Shown here: positions 50,291-58,527 of the stretch, piece by piece | Layout of the letters: each line of letters begins with the position of its first letter | Position numbering within the stretch: position 1 is the stretch's first letter | Notes under the pieces: generated by a model | Told to the model about the DNA's origin: nothing | Databases searched by the model: none | Seen by the model: only the letters and a program-made list of their open reading frames with translations | NCBI RefSeq assembly: GCF_042653925.1 | Contig: NZ_JBHSFQ010000005.1 | Location: forward strand, 1 to 64,000 | Length of the DNA: 64,000 bases | Origin: Nocardiopsis_B mangrovi | GTDB lineage: Bacteria > Actinomycetota > Actinomycetes > Streptosporangiales > Streptosporangiaceae | Reading direction: 5' to 3' | Made by a program: the position numbers and the translations under genes

Positions 50291-50988
50291 GGGGCGGTCG
50301 CCGGCGTCGCGGGGGGACCGCCGGCGAACCGGCCGCGCAGTTCGCGGGCCGCGGCCCGGGCGCCGTCCAGCACCGGCACGCCCAGCAGCTCGGCGAGTGC
50401 GGGGCCGGCCGGGGCCAGCGAGTACTGCGCCAGCAGGACCGCCGGGGCGTCGGCGATGCCGGCGTCGCTCAGGGCGTCGGCGAGGTGCCGGGCGGCCTCG
50501 CCCGGGTCGCCGGCGTCGGCCGCCTCCTCGCTGAGCGCCGTTGCGATGCGTATCGGGTGGCCGGGCTCCGCCCCGGTCGCGAGGGCGCGCAGTTGGGCGA
50601 CGGCGGCCGGGACGGCGACGGGGGTGGAGGCGACCACGGCGATCCGGTCGTGGCGCCCGGCCAGCGCGGCGCGGAACATGGCCTCGTCGGCTTTGAGGAT
50701 GGGGACGTCCCACAGCGTGCGGGCGGCGTCGGCCACCTCCCCGTAGGAGGAGCAGGTCAGCAGCACGCCTCGGGCGCCTCCGTCGACGGCGTGGGCGATC
50801 AGCCGGAGCATTCTGCGCCGCAGCGCGCCGTCGATGCCCCCGGCCGCGCGGGCGTCGTCCAGGAGGCGGTCGTCCAGCAGGTTCCACAGGCGGGCCTCGG
50901 GGAACTCCTGCGCGAAGGCGTCCTGCGCGACACGGGCCCCCGTCGGCACGGCATGGACCATGGCGATCAGCGGATGCGTCTCGATCAC
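50287..50988 (-). CDS. Asp/Glu/hydantoin racemase-fold protein with a single cysteine
   Basis: 233 aa, first gene of the otn-type operon. The fold is suggested by the N-terminal MIETHPLIAMVHAVPTGARV, the VLLTCSSYGEVADAAR strand with Cys79, and the second-half VLLAQYSLAPAGPALAELLG. Racemases of this superfamily need two cysteines; the position expected for the second (AQYS) has none, and Cys79 is the only cysteine in the protein. It is therefore more likely a one-base enzyme, such as a decarboxylase- or isomerase-like member, than a racemase. Its ligand is probably a hydroxylated carboxylate used by the operon. Confidence 0.75.
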   Translation of the reverse strand: MIETHPLIAMVHAVPTGARVAQDAFAQEFPEARLWNLLDDRLLDDARAAGGIDGALRRRMLRLIAHAVDGGARGVLLTCSSYGEVADAARTLWDVPILKADEAMFRAALAGRHDRIAVVASTPVAVPAAVAQLRALATGAEPGHPIRIATALSEEAADAGDPGEAARHLADALSDAGIADAPAVLLAQYSLAPAGPALAELLGVPVLDGARAAARELRGRFAGGPPATPATAP

Positions 50989-51129
50989 CGGGCTCTTCCC
51001 TCTTCCGGTAGACGGGACCAGGGCGGTCGGCTCCCGGAGCCGCCGCGCACCCCCGTGGCCCGGGGTGCGGGCCAGGGGGCGGAGCGGGTCCGAGTGCCGC
51101 GGCGGCGAGGCGTTCGCGGCCGCGCCGTC

Positions 51130-51170
51130 ACTGTAGAGAGATTCGGCGAACTGGTCAACCGGTAAACCGG
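51130..51170 (-). promoter_or_regulatory. Promoter of the otn-type operon with GntR operator
   Basis: On the minus strand TTGACC (complement of 51153-51158) and TACAGT (complement of 51130-51135) are spaced by 17 nt, about 140 bp before the first gene. Directly upstream of the -35 box lies CCGGTAAACCGG (51159-51170), a perfect palindrome also found at the gntR promoter, which suggests direct control by that regulator. Confidence 0.75.
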
Positions 51171-51207
51171 ATTGGCCTGAGGGGACGGGCCGCCCCGGCC
51201 GGCCCCG

Positions 51208-51924
51208 CTACACGTCGCCGCGCTGGTCCAGCGCCTCCTTCAGGCGCCGCGACGCGCCCTCCATGTGCCGGGTCATCGCGGTGCGGGCCGCCTCCGCGTC
51301 GCCCGCCTCCACCGCTTCGAAGATCGGGACGTGGTCGGCGTAGGCCAGCTCCCGGGAGCGGACCGCACCCGTGCGCTCCACCCAGCCCCGCTGGATCATG
51401 GCCCGCATCCCCTTGAGCATGTCGCGCAGCACCGTGTTGCCCGCCAGATCGGCGAGGGCGGCGTGGAAGGCGGTGTCGGCCTCGGCGAACTCGTCGTCCG
51501 GGCACTCCCGCATCTCCCGGAGCCGGGCGCGCAGCGCCTCCACTCCGGCCCCGGTGCGCTCTTGGGCGGCCAGGCCCGCCACGACCACCTCCAGCTCGGT
51601 GCGGGCCTGGAGCATGTCGCGGGCTCCGCGCTCGCCCAGCACCAGGCCGAGCTCGAAGAGGCGGTAGAGCACGTCGGAGTCCGTGCCGCGGAAGTAGGTC
51701 CCGCTGCTCTGCCTGATCTCCAGCAGCCCGAGGAACCCGAGCGATTTGATCGCCTCGCGCACGGTGGGCCGGTTGACGCCGAGCATCTCCGTGAGCTGCC
51801 GTTCCGAGGGGATGCGCTCGCCGGGCCGCACCGATCCGGACATCAGGTAGTCGATCAGCCGCCGCGACACCTCGGAGGCGAGCGGTTCCCGCGGCTCGAC
51901 GGTGATCCTGGAGAGTTCGGCCAT
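51208..51924 (-). CDS. GntR-family (FadR/FCD) regulator of the otn-type operon
   Basis: 238 aa. Winged helix: ASEVSRRLIDYLMSGSVRPG, PSERQLTEMLGVNRPTVREA and IRQSSGTYFRG. FCD domain (about 90-230) with DTAFHAALADLAGN and YADHVPIFEAVEAGDAEAAR carrying the metal-type His residues. It lies between the operon it probably represses and the CitMHS transporter gene transcribed the other way. ATG 51924 follows CGAGGGATT. Operator palindromes overlap its own -35 region. The effector is likely a sugar acid or dicarboxylate. Confidence 0.9.
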   Translation of the reverse strand: MAELSRITVEPREPLASEVSRRLIDYLMSGSVRPGERIPSERQLTEMLGVNRPTVREAIKSLGFLGLLEIRQSSGTYFRGTDSDVLYRLFELGLVLGERGARDMLQARTELEVVVAGLAAQERTGAGVEALRARLREMRECPDDEFAEADTAFHAALADLAGNTVLRDMLKGMRAMIQRGWVERTGAVRSRELAYADHVPIFEAVEAGDAEAARTAMTRHMEGASRRLKEALDQRGDV

Positions 51925-51973
51925 GAAATCCCTCGATTCGGTATTGACGAGTCGACCGGAAGTCTAGTTTCCT

Positions 51974-51994
51974 ACCGGTCGTCCGGTAAACCGG
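51974..51994. promoter_or_regulatory. GntR operators between the gntR and CitMHS genes
   Basis: CCGGTAAACCGG (51983-51994) repeats exactly the site at the otn promoter, and ACCGG-TCGT-CCGGT (51974-51987) overlaps it. On the minus strand TTTACC (complement of 51985-51990) and TAGACT (complement of 51961-51966) form a promoter with 18-nt spacing, so the repressor would cover its own -35 box. The rest of 51925-52271 holds no gene. Confidence 0.75.
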
Positions 51995-52271
51995 TTGTTA
52001 ACCCCGCAGACCCGGGGGCGAAATCCCGTCCCGTCCCGGCGTCCTACGCCGTCACTGCCCAACGCCCCCGTCGCCGACCGATACCCGGGCCGGCCGTCGC
52101 CCTGCCCCGTCGAGCGGCCCCGCCCACCCGGGCCCCGCATCCGCCCATGACCGCCCCTGCCCGCCCGATGGAACGCGGAGCACCCGCCGGTCCCCCGCGC
52201 TGTTCACGCGCAGCATTCGGCCACCGCCCGACCCGCGGTCGCTCCGCCCTGCCCTGAAGGAACGAACAACG

Positions 52272-53567
52272 ATGCTCGCCGTCCTCGGATTCGCCACGCT
52301 GGGCAGCTTCATGCTGCTCGTCATGCGGAAGTACCTCTCCGCCTTCACCGCCATCATGATCACGCCCATAGCCGCCGCCCTGATCGCGGGCAGGGGCACC
52401 GACCTCGGCGACATGATCCTGAGCGGCCTGGAGACCGTCGCGCCCACGGCCGCGCTGCTGCTCTTCGCCGTCCTCTACTTCGGCCTGATGATGGAGGCCG
52501 AACTCTTCGACCCGATATCCCGGCTCATCATCAAGGCGTCCAAAGGCGACCCCGTCCGCATCTGCGTGGGCACCGCCGTCCTCGCGCTGCTGGTCGCCCT
52601 CGACGGCGACGGCACCACCAGCTACATGATCATCTGCTCGGCGTTCCTGCCCATCTACCGCCGGCTCGGGATGAACCCGCTGGTCATCGCCACCATCGCG
52701 ACCATGTCCCTGGGCGCCGTCTCCGGCACCACCCCCTGGGGCGGCGCCGCGACCCGCGGCATCAGCGTCCTCCACCTCGACGCCACCGAATACTTCGTGC
52801 ACATGATCGGCCCGATGGCCCTGACCTCGCTGGCCATCATCGCCGTCGCCTACATCCTCGGCCGGCGCGAGCGCCGCGAGATCGACCCCGAAGCCCTCGC
52901 CGCCTACCAGGAGGAGGTCGCCTCCGGGCAGGCGCTCGCCGCCGTCCGCTCCGACTGGCGCATGTGGTTCAACGCCGCGCTCACCCTCCTGCTGATGGTG
53001 CTGCTGATCCTCCAGGTCGCCGAGCTCGTCGTGCTGTTCATGATCGCCTTCGTTGTGGCCCTGCTCGTCAACGTCCGGGCGATCGGCGACCAGCAGGAGC
53101 TCATCAAGCGGCAGGCGGCCAACGCCGTCCCCGTCATGATCCTCGTCCTGGCCGCCGGGGTCTTCACCGGCGTCATGACCGACGCCGGCATGATCAAGGC
53201 CATGGCCGACGCGGCGCTGGCCATCGTGCCCGACTCCATGGGCAACCTGATCCCGCTGTTCACCGCCGTGCTCGCGCTGCCGCTCGGCTTCTTCATGTCC
53301 AACGACGCCTACTGGTTCGGCGTCGTCCCCGTCCTCGCCGAATCCGCCGCCCACTACGGCATCGACGCCACCGAGATCGCCCGCGCCGGCGCCATCGGGC
53401 AGATCCTGCACATGATGGGCCCCACCTCCGCGCCCCTGTGGGTACTCCTCGGCCTGGTCAAAGCCGAACTCGGCGACTTCCAGAAGCACGCCCTCCGCTG
53501 GGGTGTCCCGGTCTCCCTGGCCTACATCGCCTTCGCGGTGCTGACCGGCGCCATCAGCGTCACCTAG
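52272..53567 (+). CDS. CitMHS-family carboxylate transporter
   Basis: 431 aa, about twelve helices. The family sequence is plain: MLAVLGFATLGSFMLLVMRK, YFGLMMEAELFDPISRLIIK, ALLVALDGDGTTSYMIICSA, and FFMSNDAYWFGVVPVLAESA. CitMHS proteins import metal-complexed citrate or related di/tricarboxylates with protons. Its divergence from gntR across the shared operators suggests it supplies the substrate of the otn-type operon. ATG 52272 has GAAGGAACGAAC upstream. The stop codon TAG is formed within the CTAG at the border of the element at 53568. Confidence 0.9.
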   Translation: MLAVLGFATLGSFMLLVMRKYLSAFTAIMITPIAAALIAGRGTDLGDMILSGLETVAPTAALLLFAVLYFGLMMEAELFDPISRLIIKASKGDPVRICVGTAVLALLVALDGDGTTSYMIICSAFLPIYRRLGMNPLVIATIATMSLGAVSGTTPWGGAATRGISVLHLDATEYFVHMIGPMALTSLAIIAVAYILGRRERREIDPEALAAYQEEVASGQALAAVRSDWRMWFNAALTLLLMVLLILQVAELVVLFMIAFVVALLVNVRAIGDQQELIKRQAANAVPVMILVLAAGVFTGVMTDAGMIKAMADAALAIVPDSMGNLIPLFTAVLALPLGFFMSNDAYWFGVVPVLAESAAHYGIDATEIARAGAIGQILHMMGPTSAPLWVLLGLVKAELGDFQKHALRWGVPVSLAYIAFAVLTGAISVT

Positions 53568-53726
53568 GCCCTGTTTTTTGGATGCTTTCGGATAAGCGAG
53601 CGGCCGTCCAGGCGTCGCGTCGCAAGACGATTCGCGAAGTTCAGCCTGGTTGGCTGTTCGAGCGTAATCGGCGCAGCGAGGCGGCGTCTGGTGGTCGCGA
53701 GCCCGGAATGATCCAAAAAACAGGGC
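53568..53726. mobile_element. 159-bp MITE-like element with terminal inverted repeats
   Basis: The ends are GCCCTGTTTTTTGGAT and its exact complement (16 bp perfect, with partial matching for about 8 more). CTAG lies directly outside both ends (53564-53567 and 53727-53730), as a 4-bp target duplication would. It encodes nothing. Size, terminal repeats and CTAG target resemble a non-autonomous derivative of an IS5/IS427-type insertion sequence; no transposase copy is in the window. The element may act as a terminator hairpin between the convergent genes. Confidence 0.75.
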
Positions 53727-55010
53727 CTAGCCCCGGCCCGGGCGGGCCGACCAGGCGATGGCCGGGAGGACGGCCAGGGCGAGCACGCCGCCGGCCGCCG
53801 AGAGGACGGAGTAGCCGCCCGCGGCCACGACCATTCCGGAGGCCAGGCCGCCGCCGGCGCCGGCGATGGAGATGGCCACGTCCACCAGCCCCTGGGTCCG
53901 CGCGCGGGTGGCCAGGGGGACGGCGTCGGTGATGATCGCGGTCCCCGACACCAGGCCGAAGCTCCATCCCAGGCCCAGCAGCGCCAGGGCCAGCGCCAGC
54001 AGCGCCACCGAGTGGGGCGGGGCCAGGGCGGCCACGAGCCCGGCGGCCAGCAGGGTCAGCCCCGACGCGGCCGCCACGGGCAGCCGCCCGACCCGGTCGA
54101 CCAGGATGCCGCTGAGCGGGGAGGGCAGGTACATCGCCCCGACATGGACGGCGATGACCAGGCCGGCCGCGCCCACCGAGTGCCCGTGGCCGGTCATGTG
54201 GATCGGGGTCACGGTCATGATCGCGACCATGATGAGCTGGGACAGGACCATGACGGTCGCGCCCAAGGCGAGCATCCGGGTGTGCGGGCCCCCGGCGGGG
54301 TCCGCCGCGGCCGGGACGGGGCCGCGGGAGGTCGCGGCCAGGGAGCGGGCGGTGGTGAGGGGGTCGGGGCGCAGCAGCAGCCACAGGACGGTCGCCGCCG
54401 AGGCGTAGGCCGCGGCCGCCAGCAGGAAGGGTCCGGCCAGGGGCGGGATGCCCACGGACCGGGCGAGACCGCCCAGCGGGGTCACCAGGTTGGGGCCCAC
54501 GACCGCGCCCAGAGTGGTGGCCACCAGAACCGTGCTCAGGGCCCGGCCGCGGTGCTCGGCCGGGGCCAGGTCGGCCCCGGCGTAACGGGCCTGGAGATTG
54601 GTGGCGGTCCCCGCGCCGTAGAGGAACAGCGAGGCGAACAGCAGTACGGCGTCGTCGATCGCGGCGGCGGCGACCACCCCCAGGGCACCCGCCGCGCCCA
54701 CCGCGTATCCGGCGGCCAGGCCGGCGCGGCGTCCCGTGCGCTGGGAGGTACGGCCGATCAGGGCCGCCGCGGCGGCCGATCCGACCGTGAACAGGGCGCT
54801 GGGCAGCCCGGCCCAGACCGCTCCCCCGAGCATGTCCTGGGCGAGGAGGGCGCCCACGGTGATGCCGGCGGCCAGGCCCGCTCCACTGAAGATCTGGGCG
54901 GTGACCAGGACGGCCAGGATGCGCCGCTGGGCGGGGTGGGGCGCGGCGGAGGTACCGGCGACGGCGTCGCCGGGCCCGGCTCCGCGTTCGCCCGGTTCGC
55001 GTGCATGCAC
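53727..55010 (-). CDS. MFS transporter
   Basis: 427 aa with about twelve helices. The first reads ILAVLVTAQIFSGAGLAAGI, the loop between helices 2 and 3 has GRTSQRTGRRAGLAAGY, and helix 4-5 carries RYAGADLAPAEHRGRALSTV. It resembles sugar/drug MFS exporters of unknown substrate. The ATG at 55010 has no strong ribosome binding site, so a leaderless or weakly translated start is possible. The stop TAG lies in the CTAG at the border of the adjacent element. Divergent from the methyltransferase gene. Confidence 0.85.
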   Translation of the reverse strand: MHAREPGERGAGPGDAVAGTSAAPHPAQRRILAVLVTAQIFSGAGLAAGITVGALLAQDMLGGAVWAGLPSALFTVGSAAAAALIGRTSQRTGRRAGLAAGYAVGAAGALGVVAAAAIDDAVLLFASLFLYGAGTATNLQARYAGADLAPAEHRGRALSTVLVATTLGAVVGPNLVTPLGGLARSVGIPPLAGPFLLAAAAYASAATVLWLLLRPDPLTTARSLAATSRGPVPAAADPAGGPHTRMLALGATVMVLSQLIMVAIMTVTPIHMTGHGHSVGAAGLVIAVHVGAMYLPSPLSGILVDRVGRLPVAAASGLTLLAAGLVAALAPPHSVALLALALALLGLGWSFGLVSGTAIITDAVPLATRARTQGLVDVAISIAGAGGGLASGMVVAAGGYSVLSAAGGVLALAVLPAIAWSARPGRG

Positions 55011-55174
55011 GGAGTGAAGCTATCCGACGGCCGGAAGCGCGGTGCCACGCGGCCCGCCATCGTGTGGGCCGGGCGCGCGCCGCGCCCGTTGCGCGTGGGC
55101 GCCACCGCGGGAGCACGGTGCGCGGCCTCGTAAATCCGTCGACACCGCCGCGCGCTTCGGCGATCGTAGGCCGC

Positions 55175-55918
55175 ATGCGACAGGACGAGATCTGGAACGC
55201 CGAGGCCGCCCGGAACTACGACACCCCCGGCGTCGGCATGTTCGCGCCCGAGGTCCTGGAACCGACGGTGGACCGCCTCGCCGAACTCGCCGGCGGCGGG
55301 CGGGCACTGGAGTTCGCCATCGGGACCGGCCGGGTGGCCGTGCCGCTGGCGCGGCGCGGGGTGCCGGTCACCGGCATCGAACTCTCGCGGCCGATGATCG
55401 ACCGGCTGCGCACCAAGGCCGACGACGCGGCCATCCCGGTCGTCCTCGGCGACATGGCGACCGCCCGCGCCCCCGGCGCGTTCCAGCTCGTCTACCTCGT
55501 CTTCAACACGATCTCCAACCTGCTCACCCAGGACGGGCAGGTCGCCTGTTTCCGCAACGCCGCCCGCCACCTCGTCCCGGGCGGACGGTTCGTCGTCGAG
55601 CTCGGAATCCCCGACCTGCGGCGGCTTCCCCCCGGGGAGCAGGCGATGGTCTTCACCGCCGAGGCCGGCTACATCGGCCTGGACACCTACGACGTCGTGC
55701 GCCAACGGCTCGTCTCCCACCACTTCCGGTTCGGCGAGGACGGGACCGCGCGGCTGTTCCGCAGCCCGCACCGCTACATCTGGCCGGCCGAGCTCGATCT
55801 CATGGGCCGACTGGCCGGATTCGAGCTGGAGTCCCGGCGCGCCGACTGGGAAGCGGGCGGGTTCACGGCCGAATCGCGCTCCGCCGTCTCCGTCTACCGG
55901 CTCGCCGGCGCGGAGTGA
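55175..55918 (+). CDS. Class I SAM-dependent methyltransferase
   Basis: 247 aa. The SAM-binding motif is ALEFAIGTGRVAVPLARRGV (motif I), followed by VTGIELSRPMIDRL (acidic residue after strand 2), VVLGDMATARAPGAFQLVYL (motif II) and HLVPGGRFVVELGIPDL (motif III). The substrate-side C-terminal half ends with EADW-like aromatic residues (SRRADWEAGGFTAESRS). Close relatives are annotated only as class I methyltransferases; substrate unknown. ATG 55175 is in the correct frame with a weak TAGG upstream. Confidence 0.88.
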   Translation: MRQDEIWNAEAARNYDTPGVGMFAPEVLEPTVDRLAELAGGGRALEFAIGTGRVAVPLARRGVPVTGIELSRPMIDRLRTKADDAAIPVVLGDMATARAPGAFQLVYLVFNTISNLLTQDGQVACFRNAARHLVPGGRFVVELGIPDLRRLPPGEQAMVFTAEAGYIGLDTYDVVRQRLVSHHFRFGEDGTARLFRSPHRYIWPAELDLMGRLAGFELESRRADWEAGGFTAESRSAVSVYRLAGAE

Positions 55919-55963
55919 CCGCTGCCCGGGGTCCGCGCTGCCGGCCTCCGCTCCCGACCCGAC

Positions 55964-55997
55964 GCACCGGCGCGGGCCCCGGGGCGCACGCCGGTGC
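55964..55997. terminator. Hairpin between methyltransferase and lacI-type genes
   Basis: GCACCGGCG (55964-55972) and CGCCGGTGC (55989-55997), with further GC pairing inside the loop, between convergent stop codons. Confidence 0.65.
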
Positions 55998-56030
55998 GGG
56001 CCCCGCGGGAACGGGCGCCGCGCACCCGCG

Positions 56031-57083
56031 TCAGTCCGGGGCGGGGCCGGCCGGGGGCGTGCTCTCCCTGAGCACGACGTGTCCGCGCATCCGGATCACG
56101 CGGGGCTCGGTACCGGTCTGCTCCACCGCCAGGTCCAGGGCCGCGCGCCCGACCTCGGACCACGGAAGGCGCACCGTGGTCAGCGCCGGGGAGACGTCGC
56201 GCAGGGCCGGGACGTCGTCGATCCCGGCGACCGCGACGTCGCCGGGCAGGTCCAGGGCGGCCTCACGGAACCGGGCGATCGCTCCCACGGCCACCGTGTC
56301 GCTGATCGCGAAGACCAGCTGGGCCGGGTTGCGGCGCCTCAGGTACTCCCCCGCCGCGGCGTACCCGCCGTCCCTGTCGAAGTCGCAGTGGATCACGCGG
56401 CTCTCCGGGACCGCCAGCCCGCGCTCGGCCAGGGCCGCGCGGAAGCCCTGGACCCGGTCGTACGCGGTCCGGGCGTCGGGGGGACCGGCCAGCACGGTGA
56501 ACTCGCGGTAGCCCAGGTCGGCGAGTTCCGAGGCGAGGTCGAAGCCCGCGGCGCGGTTGCCCACGGCGACCGTGTCGAACGGCAGCCCCTCCTCGCTGAT
56601 GGCGACGACCCGCCCGCCCTCGTCCTGGTAGGCGCCGAGCTCGTCGGACAGGCGGCGGTCCCACACACCTGTGGTCACCGAGCGCCCCCCGGCCAGGATG
56701 ACCGCCCTCGGCCGCTGGGCGCGCAGGGAGGAGACGACGCGGGTCGCCTGCTGCGGGCTGTTGCGGCTGGAGATCATCGTGACCATGCGGTCGTCTGCCT
56801 CGGCGGCGCGCAGGACGGCGGAGGCGATGGGCGAGAAGTAGTCGTCGTTGATCCCGTTGACGAGCAGCGCGAGGTGCTCCCCGCGGCCCCGCGCGACCGC
56901 CTGGGCGGCGGTGTTGGCGACGTAGCCGAGTTCGGCCGCCGCCGCCAGGACGCGGTCGCGGTACTCGGAGCGGACGTTGCGCGCGCTGCCGTTGAGGGCC
57001 CGCGAAGCGGTCGCGTGCGACACCCCCGCCCGCCGGGCGACGTCCGTCAGGGTGACACGGCCGGAACCGCTCGACGCCTTCAC
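56031..57083 (-). CDS. LacI-family regulator
   Basis: 350 aa. The HTH at residues 9-35 reads VTLTDVARRAGVSHATASRA, with the hinge helix YVANTAAQAVARGRGE. The periplasmic-binding-protein-like domain follows: LALLVNGINDDYFSPIASAV, FAISDTVAVGAIARFREAAL and VAGIDDVPALRDVSPALTTV. GTG 57083 is preferred because GAGGAGGAGGACG precedes it. It is the last gene of the ABC-transporter group on the same strand and probably represses that group through the operator at 60435-60448. Confidence 0.9.
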   Translation of the reverse strand: MKASSGSGRVTLTDVARRAGVSHATASRALNGSARNVRSEYRDRVLAAAAELGYVANTAAQAVARGRGEHLALLVNGINDDYFSPIASAVLRAAEADDRMVTMISSRNSPQQATRVVSSLRAQRPRAVILAGGRSVTTGVWDRRLSDELGAYQDEGGRVVAISEEGLPFDTVAVGNRAAGFDLASELADLGYREFTVLAGPPDARTAYDRVQGFRAALAERGLAVPESRVIHCDFDRDGGYAAAGEYLRRRNPAQLVFAISDTVAVGAIARFREAALDLPGDVAVAGIDDVPALRDVSPALTTVRLPWSEVGRAALDLAVEQTGTEPRVIRMRGHVVLRESTPPAGPAPD

Positions 57084-57118
57084 CGTCCTCCTCCTCGTGT
57101 CCCACCGGTCCGCCGCCC

Positions 57119-57138
57119 GCCGGCGCCCACGCGCCGGC
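57119..57138. terminator. Small hairpin between the sugar-binding and lacI-type genes
   Basis: GCCGGCGC-CCAC-GCGCCGGC, a perfect 8-bp stem with a 4-nt loop. It may attenuate transcription from the ABC genes into the regulator gene. Confidence 0.5.
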
Positions 57139-57169
57139 GGCGGGGCGCGCACCGCCCCGCCGCCCGGGC

Positions 57170-58501
57170 TCAGTCGACCGCGAACCCCTGGTCCGCGCCG
57201 TAGGAGCGCAGGTCCTCGCCCCATGCGTCGACCCCGGACTGGATCGACCCCGGCCCGTCGATCTCGGGTCCGACGCTGTCGCCGAACACCGAGTTGGCGT
57301 AGACCTGGTAGGGGAGATACTGCCAGCCCTCGGCGACCCCGCCGGACGCGGCGGTCAGGACCTCGTTGGCCTGCTGGCCGCCGAAGTAGGGGTACTCGGC
57401 GGACACGTACTCCGGGTCCTCCAGGACGGCCGTCTGCGCGGGGAACGACCCCGCCTCGACCTGGGCCGCCACCGCGGCCTCGTGCGTGGAGAACCATTCG
57501 AGGAAGCCCATGGCCAGCGCGGTGTCCTCCCCGCCCCTGATCACGGAGAATCCCGATCCGCCGTTCTCGGCGTTCTGCGGGTCGCCCTCGTCCCACACGG
57601 GCGCCGGCGCCACGCGGAAGTCGCCGTCGTTGTCCGTCAGCGTGTTGGAGATGTTGCCCAGGGCCCAGGCCCCGGTCACCCAGGTGGCCAGCGAGCCGTC
57701 GCCGAGCGCCCGCCACCACTCATCGGTCCATCCGGGCTGGGACGATACGAGGTCGCGCTCGCGCAGGTCGCTCCAGTAGCCGGTGACCCGGCGGGTCCCC
57801 TCGTCGGAGAAGTCGACGGTGACCGATTCCCCGTCGACCCGGAAGGGGCGCCCGCCGCCCTGCCAGATCAGGCTGTCCAGCCCGCCGGCGTCGCCCGGGT
57901 CGATCGACATGATCCGGGCTCCGCTGTCCTCGCGGATCAGCTCGGCGGCCTCGGCGAACTCGTCCCAGGTGGCGGGCGGTTCGGCCCCCGCCGCCTCGAA
58001 CACCTCCCGGTTGTAGATCATCACCAGGGGCCCGGTGTTGTTGGGCAGGCCGTAGGTGGCCCCGCCGTAGGTCATCTGCTGCCACGAGGAGGGCGTGAAC
58101 TCGCCCTCCAGGGAGTCCAGCCCCCAGTCGTCCACGCTCTCCAGCTGCTCTGAGAGCGCGAGCTGGGGAAGCGCGAAGTACTCGACCATGGCCAGGTCGG
58201 GGATGTTCTCGCCGGAGCTGATCGCGTTCTGGAGCGCCGTGTACTGGTCCGCGGACTGGCCGGCGTTGACGATCTCCACGTCGACTCCCGGGTACTCCTC
58301 CTCGAAGGCGGCGACCGCCCCCTCGAACTTGGTGCTCCAGGTCCACAGGGTGAGTTCGCCGCCCTCGCTCAGGGCCGCCTGGATATCGCCGGCGGAGCCG
58401 CCGGGACCGGCCGTGTCAGCGCTGGACGCGCAGCCGGCGGCCAGGAGCAGGGCGCCGCAGGCGGCCGCCGCGCGGAGGATGCCGTGAGGGGGAGGTGGCA
58501 T
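57170..58501 (-). CDS. ABC sugar transporter, substrate-binding lipoprotein
   Basis: 443 aa, CUT1-type solute-binding protein. The signal peptide ends in the lipobox LLAAGC, followed by a disordered Gly/Ser linker. The mature domain has LTLWTWSTKFEGAVAAFEEE, NAGQSADQYTALQNAISSGE, GATYGLPNNTGPLVMIYNRE and WVTGAWALGNISN. It captures an oligosaccharide or sugar derivative and hands it to the two permeases. ATG 58501 follows GAAGGAAGC. Third gene of the permease operon. Confidence 0.9.
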   Translation of the reverse strand: MPPPPHGILRAAAACGALLLAAGCASSADTAGPGGSAGDIQAALSEGGELTLWTWSTKFEGAVAAFEEEYPGVDVEIVNAGQSADQYTALQNAISSGENIPDLAMVEYFALPQLALSEQLESVDDWGLDSLEGEFTPSSWQQMTYGGATYGLPNNTGPLVMIYNREVFEAAGAEPPATWDEFAEAAELIREDSGARIMSIDPGDAGGLDSLIWQGGGRPFRVDGESVTVDFSDEGTRRVTGYWSDLRERDLVSSQPGWTDEWWRALGDGSLATWVTGAWALGNISNTLTDNDGDFRVAPAPVWDEGDPQNAENGGSGFSVIRGGEDTALAMGFLEWFSTHEAAVAAQVEAGSFPAQTAVLEDPEYVSAEYPYFGGQQANEVLTAASGGVAEGWQYLPYQVYANSVFGDSVGPEIDGPGSIQSGVDAWGEDLRSYGADQGFAVD

Positions 58502-58527
58502 GGCGCTTCCTTCGTGGTGGTGTGGGC

